DNA of 11,066 bases from JAWXVD01 sp044425705 (GTDB taxonomy: Bacteria > Bacillota > Clostridia > Lachnospirales > Lachnospiraceae), in assembly GCA_044425705.1 (NCBI GenBank), contig JAWXVD010000113.1, positions 1 to 11,066 of the forward strand, read 5' to 3'. The notes under the pieces were generated by a model, which was given only the letters and a program-made list of their open reading frames with translations, searched no databases and was not told where the DNA came from. Both the position numbers and the translations under genes were made by a program. Numbering within the stretch: position 1 is the first letter of the stretch; the number at the start of each line of letters is the position of its first letter. This document shows positions 1 to 7,349 of this stretch, in pieces.

Positions 1-14
1 CAATTATTATAACA

Positions 15-53
15 AAAATACCACAATTTTGCAAGTGAAAATTGTGGTATTTT
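15..53. repeat. Perfect 16-bp palindrome at an IS end-to-end junction
   Basis: The arms AAAATACCACAATTTT (15-30) and AAAATTGTGGTATTTT (38-53) pair perfectly around the 7-base loop GCAAGTG. The minus-strand sequence from 119 down to 38 is nearly the same as 8941-9020, where it also lies between a transposase-like fragment and the start of a transposase copy. I read it as two inverted terminal repeats of an IS1634-like element placed back to back. The bases at 1-13, read on the minus strand, resemble the stretch just before the right-hand transposase, so another copy may begin outside the window. A bidirectional terminator is an alternative, but there is no strong T-run. Confidence 0.6.
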
Positions 54-78
54 CAGTATTTATGTTACTTTTTTTCCA

Positions 79-669
79 TCAAAAAGAGATTGAGTATGAG
101 AAAGATGGGAAGTTAGCAATCATATTTTCCAATTGATTTAATTCCGCATTTTCTCTACTAGATTTATGATATAGATGAAAATAACTATCTTCCTCATCAT
201 TTGCATAAAGTTTTGCATTTATAGTTGTTCCATATGCCAGATATTCTTTGATAAAACAAGAACGTTTTTGTTCGAAGCTATCTTTGTGCTACTCAATCAA
301 TTGATGAATAAAGGAAGCTTTCCCTCGCTCATCCAGATAGTTAAGACGATTAAACAACTGGTAATCTTCAATACACTTTTTTATTACAAGAAATGCCCCC
401 ACCCTAACACAGGAACTTCTTGATGTTTGTGAACTTTCTTCTGGCAAAGTTACTGTGGGAAAGTATATTTGAAAATTTGGATTAGGATACATCATAGTCT
501 CATCCTCTAATGACATTTTCTCAATTGTTGTTCTCCTGACTACATTATATTTCTTGCTTGGCATATGTTCCTAGCTATATGTATATTCAATATATGTGGT
601 GTCCCCCCGTTTGTTTTTTGTGATTTTCCCAGTGTTTTGTGGAATTTCCACTAAAAAATTATAGTACAT
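79..669 (-). pseudogene. IS1634-like transposase, internally deleted remnant (left copy)
   Basis: Reading from an ATG at 669, one frame holds transposase-like sequence down to a TGA at 79-81, interrupted by TAG at 571-573 and a stop at 289-291. The N-terminal part (MYYNFLVEIPQNTGK, then PSKKYNVVRRTTIEK, MMYPNPNFQIYFP, SSRSSCVRVGAFLVIKK) matches what I know of IS1634-family transposases from clostridia. After the second stop the frame continues with KRSCFIKEYLAYGTTINAKL and YFHLYHKSSREN, typical of the middle of these roughly 550-residue proteins. The sequence between and most of the catalytic and C-terminal region are missing, so the gene is dead. The codon at the first stop is AGG in the right-hand copy, so a point mutation made it. 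Family assignment is from memory of conserved motifs. Confidence 0.72.
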
Positions 670-755
670 TTTCGCCCTTAAAAAATATGATATCCTACTC
701 AGTTGTTATAACAAATTACATTAAAAAATTTTATACTTCTAAAAAAACAACTAAT

Positions 756-780
756 AAAAGCCCCAACCATCGTCAGGGCT
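756..780 (-). terminator. Likely Rho-independent terminator of the sugar-transport operon
   Basis: On the minus strand AGCCC (780-776) pairs with GGGCT (763-759) around a 12-base loop, followed by TTTTATTAG. It lies about 170 bases beyond the last permease gene and in the right orientation to end that transcript. The stem is short, so strength is uncertain. Because a TnpB-like fragment ends just upstream at 791, the hairpin could instead be the structured right end of an IS200/IS605-type element. Confidence 0.55.
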
Positions 781-790
781 AATGTTTTAC

Positions 791-946
791 TTATTTCAGG
801 ATATTTTCAAAAATGCTTGACACTTCTCGAATATGGCAAATATCTCCAACCATAACAGTATGTATCTTATTTTCTTTGCAGTACTTTACATGGCATCGTG
901 TCATCTTATAATAAATAAATTTATCGGATAGACAATGCAATCTATT
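791..946 (-). pseudogene. Possible TnpB (IS200/IS605 family) fragment
   Basis: A frame different from the overlapping end of the permease gene reads LSRNRLHCLSDKF, then HVKYCKENKIHTVMVGDICH and IREVSSIFENILK before a TAA at 791-793. The pattern 'YCKEN-I-TVMVGDI--IRE' resembles the segment of TnpB-type proteins in which a conserved 'VVIGD' block follows a helix (RuvC-like fold). Only about 50 residues are left, with no start codon of its own and none of the remaining TnpB regions, so it cannot be functional. The match is by eye only. It would explain the otherwise empty 150 bases between the permease stop and the terminator. A chance reading frame remains possible. Confidence 0.4.
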
Positions 947-947
947 C

Positions 948-1784
948 CTACTTAATTCCACTAGTAGCAATTCCTTCCACAAAATATTTTTGAGCACATG
1001 CAAAAATAATAATACATGGTAAAAGTGATAAGATAGACATCGAAAATAACTCTCCCCAATTTATTTTCGATGAATTATCATTAAACATTCGCAAGGCTAA
1101 AGCGACTGTATATTTTTGTACTTGATCTAAATAAATTAATTGATTTAGAAAATCATCCCAACTCCAAATAAATGAAAAAATTGCAACAGTAAACATTGGC
1201 GGTTTACAGTTAGGTAATATTATATATATAAATCGCTTAAAATATCCACAGCCATCAACAACTGCAGATTCTTCTAATGCTTTTGGTATCCCTCTCATAA
1301 ATTGTACCATCATATAAATACAAAAAGCTCCACTCACTTGTGCAAAAAATGCTGGAATCCATAAAGGTAATGACGAATTAGTCCACCCAAACTTAACATA
1401 TAACAAATAACGTGGAATCAACAATACTTGTTGCGGTAACATCATTGTTACTAAAACAAGCGAAAATAATATTTTTTTGCCTTTAAATTCTAAACGAGCA
1501 AATGGATAAGCAGTTAAGCAAGAACTTATTAGTGTGCCTATTACGATAAGTCCACTAATAATAAATGAATTTATAAAAAATGTGGCAAATGTAAATCCTG
1601 AAATTGAGTTCCATCCATTAATATAGTTTTCTATTTTCCAATCAGTTGGAAAAAAACTTGTGATTTTAAAAACTTCGGTATTATCTTTAAAACTAGCTAA
1701 AAACATCCAAATAACAGGATATAACATAAATAAAGATAATAAAATTAAAAATCCATGTCGTATTACGCATTTTATTTGTTTCAC
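948..1784 (-). CDS. Carbohydrate ABC transporter permease, MalG type (CUT1)
   Basis: This 278-residue inner-membrane protein has the length and layout of the second permease of CUT1 sugar importers: an N-terminal membrane segment (about 11-31, ending in the family-typical 'YPVIWMFLASFKDN'), further hydrophobic segments near 72-92, 105-125, 143-163, 196-215 and 248-265, and a C-terminal 'VEGIATSGIK' like other MalG/LacG proteins. The cytoplasmic EAA loop that docks the ATPase is at 171-191 (EESAVVDGCGYFKRFIYIILP), with Glu-Ser-Ala in place of Glu-Ala-Ala. Translation begins at GTG 1784-1782; no in-frame ATG is near, and AAAGTAGGTG just upstream serves as ribosome site. That site overlaps the stop of the preceding permease gene, only 14 bases away, which suggests translational coupling. 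It should form a heterodimer with the product of 2683-1799. Confidence 0.93.
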   Translation of the reverse strand: MKQIKCVIRHGFLILLSLFMLYPVIWMFLASFKDNTEVFKITSFFPTDWKIENYINGWNSISGFTFATFFINSFIISGLIVIGTLISSCLTAYPFARLEFKGKKILFSLVLVTMMLPQQVLLIPRYLLYVKFGWTNSSLPLWIPAFFAQVSGAFCIYMMVQFMRGIPKALEESAVVDGCGYFKRFIYIILPNCKPPMFTVAIFSFIWSWDDFLNQLIYLDQVQKYTVALALRMFNDNSSKINWGELFSMSILSLLPCIIIFACAQKYFVEGIATSGIK

Positions 1785-1798
1785 AATGCACCTACTTT

Positions 1799-2683
1799 CT
1801 ATTCATTCTCGTAATATACCCAGTATTTTGAAGATATAAATATTCCAGCTGCAATCATTGCAATCAAAATAAATAATATCCATGACATAGCAGACGCATA
1901 TCCCATTTTAAGGGAAGAAAATGCTTGTTCATATATATATTGTACTGTGAATAATGTTTCATCCATGGGACCACCACCGGTAATAATATAACCCTGTGTA
2001 AATGTTTGAAAGCCTCCAACCAATTGCAAAATTAAGTTAAACTGTATAACTGGCGATAACATAGGGAGTGTTATATTTATAAACTGTTTCATATATGAAG
2101 CACCATCAATACTTGCAGCTTCATATAGCTCGGAAGGAATATTTTTTAATCCTGCAATAAAAATCACCATAGAGGAGCCAAATTGCCAAATAGCTAAAAT
2201 AATAAGTACATTTAATGCAGCAGATGGTTCTCCTAGCCAATGTTTCCCCTCAATTCCGAATATTGCTAATAAAGAATTAAATAATCCACTTTTACTAAAT
2301 AATTGTTTCCACATTACAGCTGCGGCGATACTTCCTCCAACTAATGATGGTATATATAAAGCAGTCCTATAAAAGGTAGAACCGTTTTTTAAAATCAATG
2401 CTAAAAACAACGCAAACATTAACTTCAAGGGAACCCCAATCAACGCATATTTGCTTGTTACTTCCAAGGATTTAATAAACCTATCATCTAATGTAAAAAG
2501 TGTAATGAAATTTTGGAAACCTATGAAATCGCCTTGTTTTAATTTGGTATTGGTGAAAGAAAGAAGTAATGAATGGGTAAAAGGATAAATATAGAAAACC
2601 AACATTCCTATAATCCAAGGTATTAAAAAACAATAGGCAACTCTATTTTCTCTAATTTCCATTTTTCTACAATTTTTTTTCAT
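1799..2683 (-). CDS. Carbohydrate ABC transporter permease, MalF/LacF/UgpA type (CUT1)
   Basis: The 294-residue product is the first membrane subunit of a CUT1 sugar importer. It starts with a short basic cytoplasmic tail, then a membrane segment at about 16-34 (FLIPWIIGMLVFYIYPF, the family's usual opening), and further segments near 78-98, 108-126, 158-178, 212-230 and 265-285. The EAA loop at 188-207 (EAASIDGASYMKQFINITLP) fits the consensus EAA---G---------I-LP very well, and 'GGGPMDET' at 236-243 is also typical. The start ATG is preceded by AAAGGTGG at a good distance. It lies 57 bases after the binding-protein gene, separated by a strong stem-loop, and 14 bases before the MalG-type permease. 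No ATPase gene occurs here; CUT1 systems of this kind commonly share an MsmK/UgpC-type ATPase encoded elsewhere. Confidence 0.95.
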   Translation of the reverse strand: MKKNCRKMEIRENRVAYCFLIPWIIGMLVFYIYPFTHSLLLSFTNTKLKQGDFIGFQNFITLFTLDDRFIKSLEVTSKYALIGVPLKLMFALFLALILKNGSTFYRTALYIPSLVGGSIAAAVMWKQLFSKSGLFNSLLAIFGIEGKHWLGEPSAALNVLIILAIWQFGSSMVIFIAGLKNIPSELYEAASIDGASYMKQFINITLPMLSPVIQFNLILQLVGGFQTFTQGYIITGGGPMDETLFTVQYIYEQAFSSLKMGYASAMSWILFILIAMIAAGIFISSKYWVYYENE

Positions 2684-2699
2684 TTAAATCCACCTTTCA

Positions 2700-2731
2700 A
2701 CTCCGTCATATCTGACAAAATATGACGGAGT
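2700..2731 (-). promoter_or_regulatory. Intergenic stem-loop between binding-protein and permease genes
   Basis: ACTCCGTCATA (2700-2710) and TATGACGGAGT (2721-2731) form a perfect 11-bp stem with a 10-base loop. It starts 9 bases after the binding-protein stop and ends 16 bases before the permease start. The downstream side on the minus strand is TTGAAAGGTGG, with no T-run, so full termination is unlikely. Such hairpins often protect the upstream message or partly reduce read-through, giving more binding protein than permease; that role is inferred from position. Confidence 0.75.
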
Positions 2732-2740
2732 CTACTATTA

Positions 2741-4090
2741 TTATTGAGTCACATAAAATTCTACTAATTTATCAAATTCAGCACCGCTTTCTTCGGCGGT
2801 CAATTCACCAAATGCAACCATTTCTCCAATTTTTTGGAGTGCAATATCTCTGACATCAGAACCACCTAATGGACCTGATGAATATGTATGGAGTTCAGCT
2901 GAATAAACAATATCTGTGGCATTTGACATAACTAAATCTGTTTCAGTTAATAAATCTGTAACCGCATTTCTTTGTACTTCGGTAGGTAAAACACCTCTTG
3001 TTAATGTTAAAATTCGTGCAGCTTCTTCCGAATTTGTAAACCAATCAATAAATGCAATCGCTTCTTCAGGATATTCAGAATTATTTGCTACTGACATGAT
3101 GATTCCAGGTCTTGCTGTATTTCCTGTTTCCCCATTTGGACCCACAGGATATGGCAATAGTCCTAACTCATCTTCGGTCTGTGCTTGTAATGCAGAGAAG
3201 GATCCAAATGCCGTAATTTCAAAAGCAGTTTGTCTATTTGCACATGCGGACATAGTATGTTGATCAATAGTTAAACTTTCTGCGGCTGATAACATAGAAC
3301 CTTCTGGTAATTCTTCCATTCTTTGCATAAAGGCGATGACATCATCACCTGTCATTGTAATTTCTGTATCACTCATCATATATGGTTCTTCTTTTTGTAA
3401 TTCTGTTAATCCATAAGCTTCCATTACCCAGGCAGGTCCTGCTACTCTTAAATCTGGAATACCATACACTTCTCCATTGGAATTTTCATATACTTGAGCA
3501 AATAATTCGAAAATCTCACTCCATGTATAATCACCTGTTGGAACTTCTAATCCTAATTCATCTAATAATGTTTTGTTATAGGAAAACCCATATGAACTTA
3601 CCGACATGTTGACACCTAATACTTGTCCATTGTAAGTACAGTTTTCGACAATAGTTTCGTTATGACCACTTAAATCTATTTTATCAGTCAAATCATAAAA
3701 GCCGTCTGCTTCTATAATTGCAGGATACCACTCAGCAACAAGGGTCATAATGTCAGGAGCATTTTCACCAGCAAGTTGAGCCATGAATTTTTCTTCATAT
3801 CCATCCCAACCAGCATATTCTGGAACGATATCAACATTTGGATTCAGGCTTTCATAATATTCAATTGCTTCTATTGTAAGCTCATTTCGATCATCTGATC
3901 CCCACCAAGAGAATCTTAATTGTACTACTTCTTCTGGTTCGACCTCTTCGACAACTTCAACACTTTCTACAACCTCTGTAACTTCTTCGGTAGATACTAC
4001 GTCGCTTTGTACTTCTTCTGTGGTGCCACAACCGCCCAACATTACAGACATCATAGCCCCAACTAACAACATTGCTAATTTTTTCTTCAT
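2741..4090 (-). CDS. Sugar-binding lipoprotein of an ABC importer (SBP family 1)
   Basis: The 449-residue extracellular binding protein delivers sugar to the permease pair encoded next to it. I chose ATG 4090 because GGAGGT lies 7 bases upstream and the product then opens with a clean lipoprotein signal: MKKKLAMLLVGAMMSVMLGGC, with LGGC as lipobox and Cys21 as the lipidated residue. The open frame extends 24 codons further up to 4162 but with no signal-like features. Residues 22-56 are an unusual linker made almost entirely of Glu, Val, Thr and Ser. The folded part begins with LRFSWWGSDDRNE and shows family patterns such as 'FMAQLAGENAPDIM' and, near the C-terminus, 'EEAIAFIDWFTNSEEAARIL'. 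Together these identify the CUT1 (MalE/UgpB-like) binding proteins. The ligand cannot be deduced. A promoter with a perfect TTGACA box lies upstream. Confidence 0.94.
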   Translation of the reverse strand: MKKKLAMLLVGAMMSVMLGGCGTTEEVQSDVVSTEEVTEVVESVEVVEEVEPEEVVQLRFSWWGSDDRNELTIEAIEYYESLNPNVDIVPEYAGWDGYEEKFMAQLAGENAPDIMTLVAEWYPAIIEADGFYDLTDKIDLSGHNETIVENCTYNGQVLGVNMSVSSYGFSYNKTLLDELGLEVPTGDYTWSEIFELFAQVYENSNGEVYGIPDLRVAGPAWVMEAYGLTELQKEEPYMMSDTEITMTGDDVIAFMQRMEELPEGSMLSAAESLTIDQHTMSACANRQTAFEITAFGSFSALQAQTEDELGLLPYPVGPNGETGNTARPGIIMSVANNSEYPEEAIAFIDWFTNSEEAARILTLTRGVLPTEVQRNAVTDLLTETDLVMSNATDIVYSAELHTYSSGPLGGSDVRDIALQKIGEMVAFGELTAEESGAEFDKLVEFYVTQ

Positions 4091-4229
4091 TTTTATACCT
4101 CCATTATTTTTGTAACTCATGAATTCCTTACTTTTGTATGAGTTAATTTGTATATTAATCATAACAACATATTGTTTTTTTTCATACTGTCATTTTTCTA
4201 CAATTACTGTGAATAAATTATAGAACTTA

Positions 4230-4258
4230 TGAATAAATATTACCCATATAATTGTCAA
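4230..4258 (-). promoter_or_regulatory. Candidate sigma-A promoter of the sugar-transport operon
   Basis: On the minus strand TTGACA (4258-4253) matches the -35 consensus fully. TATTCA (4235-4230), 17 bases downstream, is a weak -10 box. It sits about 140 bases before the binding-protein start, in the 251-base gap after the URO-D-like gene. A weak -10 with a good -35 suits a promoter that needs an activator such as the nearby AraC-type regulator, but no operator could be defined. Confidence 0.4.
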
Positions 4259-4341
4259 GCGAATATAAAACATATACAAATTAGATGAAATTGTATTTTC
4301 TATCAAAAGAAATATAGAAAAACAGCTAAAATTATATTGTT

Positions 4342-5457
4342 TTAAAAAGCCATTCTATAAAAAGTATCCAACTCCTGTATTGGTGGCAAATCTAAAATTT
4401 CACGGCCTAAATTTACATAATATCGATAATTTTCTAAAGAGACACCATTAGGAATACGGTGATCAATAGCAAAAATAGTTCCACCATGACGCATGGAATC
4501 TTGTAATTTATATTCTAACTCTTTTCGTATATCTTCTTTTCCCATACGTAATACATGTTTATCAATTCCGCCTTTAATGCCAAATTTGTTTTTATACTTT
4601 TGTCTAATTGCTACCATGTCCATTCCGGCAGCAGGTTCAAATGGATAAAATACATTTACTCCACAATCAATAAAAGAATCAATTACTGCTTCCATATTTC
4701 CATCGCTATCTTGTGAAAACAATTGTGTCCCTTTACTAGATGCACAATTCCATACACGTTTATAGTAGGGAGCAATGAATTTATCTATTTGTTTGGGTCC
4801 CAGTAATGGGCCTGATTTTCCTGCCATATCTTCATGAATGAATAAGTTGTCTATAGTTAATACTTCATGTATTCGTTCCATCACTTTTTCAGATGTAGTG
4901 GCCATAGTATCTAACATATCTTCTAACATTTCTGGTTCGTCGTAGCAAGCAATGCATAAATTTTCTTCGCCTAACAGCTGACGTAACTCATCAAATCCTC
5001 CTACTACATTAGAAATGACTAGATGTCCTTGTTCTTGTAATTGTTTCACATGAATTAATTCATCTTTATTAACTCTTTCTTCTCTAAATGCATACCAATG
5101 TTTTACTTTTAACCAATCATCCATGGTTGTTACAGGATATTCCATGGGGAGTGGTACTGTTGCACTAGCTTTCACCAACTTTTCTTTTCTTCCCATATGA
5201 TCAATAGAAATTATATATTCAGATGTGTTTTCTAATACTCTTGGTGTAATTCCTGTAATTGCACCGTAATTTCCGAAATAAACATTATCTACATAATCCC
5301 ACCCAAATGCAGTTAAATCACATTCCTTGGGGCTAGCTCCTTGTATTTTCCACTCGGTATCTAATCCTACAAGTGGACCAAATAATTCTGTGAACATTTC
5401 TTTTCCAATATCCTGAAATTTTAAATGTGCTACATATTCTTCTCTTGTCCATCGCAT
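4342..5457 (-). CDS. Uroporphyrinogen decarboxylase (URO-D) superfamily protein, role unknown
   Basis: The 371-residue cytoplasmic protein has the TIM-barrel sequence pattern of the URO-D superfamily, which includes haem-pathway HemE and corrinoid methyltransferases such as MtaA. Diagnostic stretches are 'FIHEDMAGKSGPLLGP' (207-222), 'FSQDSDGN' (247-254), 'GVNVFYPFEPAAGMD' (266-280), 'FGIKGGID' (292-299) and 'DHRIPNGVSLENYRYYVNL' (332-350). It is not HemE: the N-terminal 'RQAGR' substrate motif is absent and no haem genes are nearby. The 'HxCG' metal motif expected in MtaA-like methyltransferases is replaced by Ser-Gln-Asp-Ser-Asp-Gly. The start has AGGAGAAAAG directly upstream. It is the first gene of the minus-strand set, 251 bases ahead of the binding-protein gene, and divergent from the sensor kinase. 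I infer a role linked to the imported sugar, for example acting on a methylated or carboxylated derivative, but nothing in the sequence proves it. Confidence 0.88.
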   Translation of the reverse strand: MRWTREEYVAHLKFQDIGKEMFTELFGPLVGLDTEWKIQGASPKECDLTAFGWDYVDNVYFGNYGAITGITPRVLENTSEYIISIDHMGRKEKLVKASATVPLPMEYPVTTMDDWLKVKHWYAFREERVNKDELIHVKQLQEQGHLVISNVVGGFDELRQLLGEENLCIACYDEPEMLEDMLDTMATTSEKVMERIHEVLTIDNLFIHEDMAGKSGPLLGPKQIDKFIAPYYKRVWNCASSKGTQLFSQDSDGNMEAVIDSFIDCGVNVFYPFEPAAGMDMVAIRQKYKNKFGIKGGIDKHVLRMGKEDIRKELEYKLQDSMRHGGTIFAIDHRIPNGVSLENYRYYVNLGREILDLPPIQELDTFYRMAF

Positions 5458-5672
5458 AACTTTTCTCCTATCTCTTATTATATTTTAAAAACAGTTAATT
5501 GCTTGTTGATTAAGCAATACTAGGTACATGTTAACATTTATACAAGTGTTTGCTACTAGTATTTTTTTATGAATACTATGATTTTTTTACACTCTATTTT
5601 TTTTATCTGTACATATCCTTAAAAATTTATTATTCTATTAGTAATAAGATTAAAAACTAAAAGGAAGCTGGA
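5458..5672. promoter_or_regulatory. Divergent control region between URO-D-like gene and two-component system
   Basis: This very AT-rich 215-base gap must hold promoters for both directions. The clearest structure is the inverted pair AATACTAG (5516-5523) and CTAGTATT (5556-5563), 32 bases apart; read as direct repeats, TACTAG recurs 36 bases apart, about the spacing used by dimeric AraC-type regulators. No convincing -35/-10 pair was found for either gene. An autoregulatory operator for the response regulator is a reasonable guess only. Confidence 0.35.
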
Positions 5673-7349
5673 TTGTATATGAAAAAAAATTATAAAATTA
5701 AAACGATTATCGCCATACCATTGTCAATTCTTTTTTTGGTTTTTATTGTTTTACAAAGTATTTATATTTATCATATTGTATCCAATGAAATTGAGCAAAA
5801 TGTACTATATTCAACCAACACCTATCTTGATACTTGCGAAACTAATCTAAATCAATATTTAGATTCTATTGAAAGACTTGCTGTTTCTATTGAACTAAAT
5901 AAAGCAATATCTAACCAGTTAAATAACACTGAAAACAATAATTTCTATAGTCAATATCTTGCTAATGAAAATATAGCAGATACATTAGAAACACTTTCTT
6001 TTTCGTATTCGGATATTGTTGGGATTGTATTGGTTACAAATGGTGATTTTGCGTACAACTATAATCGTTCATTTGGTTTATATGAAAAATCTAGTTTGAT
6101 AAATAAAACAATTATTAATGGGTTAAATCAAGATTCTAGAAATGGCTATATTACGACTACTGAAAATGATGTAATAAAAAACAGTTCGGTGAAATATATT
6201 TTTACTTATTATAAAAATGTATACAAACAAGGAACACTTTTGTATACTATTTGTATTTTTATCGATAGTGATGTCTTGGGCTCTATATTACCAGATAGTT
6301 CCTTTACCATTTTTTCAGATGAGAATGTAGTTTATCCATCGGACTATTTACCGATTGAAAATAAAGAGGATTATTTATTTATAGAAAGAAATTTATCTAA
6401 TAATTGGCAACTAGTATATAGTACATCAAATCAAAATATCCAGTATTCAACTTATTTGGTATCAATTAAACTTTTTCTTAGTTTCATATATCTGGCATTA
6501 TTTATATTAATGTTAGTGATAATTATTTCTAAATATATAGCGATACATTTACATTCTTTGGAGACGAACATAGTATATGTAGGGAGCAATTCTTATGAGC
6601 CGCTACCATACTGTTATATAAAAGAAATAAATTCACTGAATGATAGTTTTTCCAATACAAACATGAAGATTACACAACTCTTAAGTAATATTGAAAATGA
6701 AAAAATTGAAAAGGAGAAGAATAAATTAGAATTACTACAGGCACAAATAAATCCTCATTTCCTCTATAATACACTAGATGCAATCAACTGGATGGCTCTT
6801 GATATAGATGCTTATAATATTAGTGAGATGTTATCCTTATTGGCAGATTTATTTCGTTATGGCTTAAATAATGGGAATGAATTATCTACGATTAAAAATG
6901 AAATTGCACACTTAACAGCATATATTGCTATTCAACAATATCGATATAATAATAGATTTACTTTTTCAAAATCTATTGATAATTCACTGTTGGAGCATCA
7001 AACTTTAAATATTATATTACAACCACTTGTTGAAAATTCATTACTACACGGTTTTCGTAGCACTGATGATACTATTGAAATTTTACTTACAGTTCAAAAA
7101 GGGGCTAATGAGACGATTGAGTTTATTGTTTCTGATACAGGAATCGGATGTAATAGTGATTTTATGAATGATTATCTAGGTTCCAGTCTAAATACTACTA
7201 AAAGTTACGGAGTGAAAAATATACAAAATAGATTAAAACTCTATTTTGGTTCTCAATATGGTGTTGAGTATATCCCTTGTAAAATAGGTACAAAAGTAAA
7301 AATTACAATACCATCTACCATAAATGATAAGGAGGCTTCAAATGTATAA
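5673..7349 (+). CDS. Membrane sensor histidine kinase, YesM/LytS type
   Basis: The 558-residue kinase has a membrane segment at about 12-34, an extracellular sensing region (35-262), a second segment at about 264-288, a HAMP-like linker and coiled stretch (about 330-355), then the His_kinase domain. The phospho-acceptor is His362 in QINPHFLYNTLDAINW. The ATPase domain shows the N box PLVENSLLHG (451-460), G1 box DTGIG (488-492) and a G2-like SYGVKNIQNR (511-520). This architecture is typical of kinases controlling sugar ABC transporters in Firmicutes. The start is a choice between TTG 5673, 7 bases from AAGGAAG, and ATG 5679, 13 bases away; I prefer TTG by spacing, and the difference is two residues. 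It overlaps the regulator gene by 8 bases. The ligand is unknown, probably a sugar or a loaded binding protein. Confidence 0.93.
   Translation: MYMKKNYKIKTIIAIPLSILFLVFIVLQSIYIYHIVSNEIEQNVLYSTNTYLDTCETNLNQYLDSIERLAVSIELNKAISNQLNNTENNNFYSQYLANENIADTLETLSFSYSDIVGIVLVTNGDFAYNYNRSFGLYEKSSLINKTIINGLNQDSRNGYITTTENDVIKNSSVKYIFTYYKNVYKQGTLLYTICIFIDSDVLGSILPDSSFTIFSDENVVYPSDYLPIENKEDYLFIERNLSNNWQLVYSTSNQNIQYSTYLVSIKLFLSFIYLALFILMLVIIISKYIAIHLHSLETNIVYVGSNSYEPLPYCYIKEINSLNDSFSNTNMKITQLLSNIENEKIEKEKNKLELLQAQINPHFLYNTLDAINWMALDIDAYNISEMLSLLADLFRYGLNNGNELSTIKNEIAHLTAYIAIQQYRYNNRFTFSKSIDNSLLEHQTLNIILQPLVENSLLHGFRSTDDTIEILLTVQKGANETIEFIVSDTGIGCNSDFMNDYLGSSLNTTKSYGVKNIQNRLKLYFGSQYGVEYIPCKIGTKVKITIPSTINDKEASNV

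Noticed and set aside
15..53. Palindromes at 15-53 and 8991-9034 as a CRISPR or repeat array
   Set aside because: There are only two sites, they are far apart, and both are explained by IS ends.
175..423. Plus-strand 82-codon reading frame
   Set aside because: It is the antisense of the left transposase remnant, has no ribosome site and reads as low-complexity hydrophobic sequence.
2916..3612. Two plus-strand frames at 2916-3263 and 3382-3612
   Set aside because: Both are antisense shadows of the well-supported binding-protein gene and carry no recognisable motif.
5516..5563. AATACTAG/CTAGTATT pair as a terminator
   Set aside because: The loop is 32 bases and both neighbouring genes diverge from this gap, so there is no transcript here that needs ending; an operator is more sensible but unproven.
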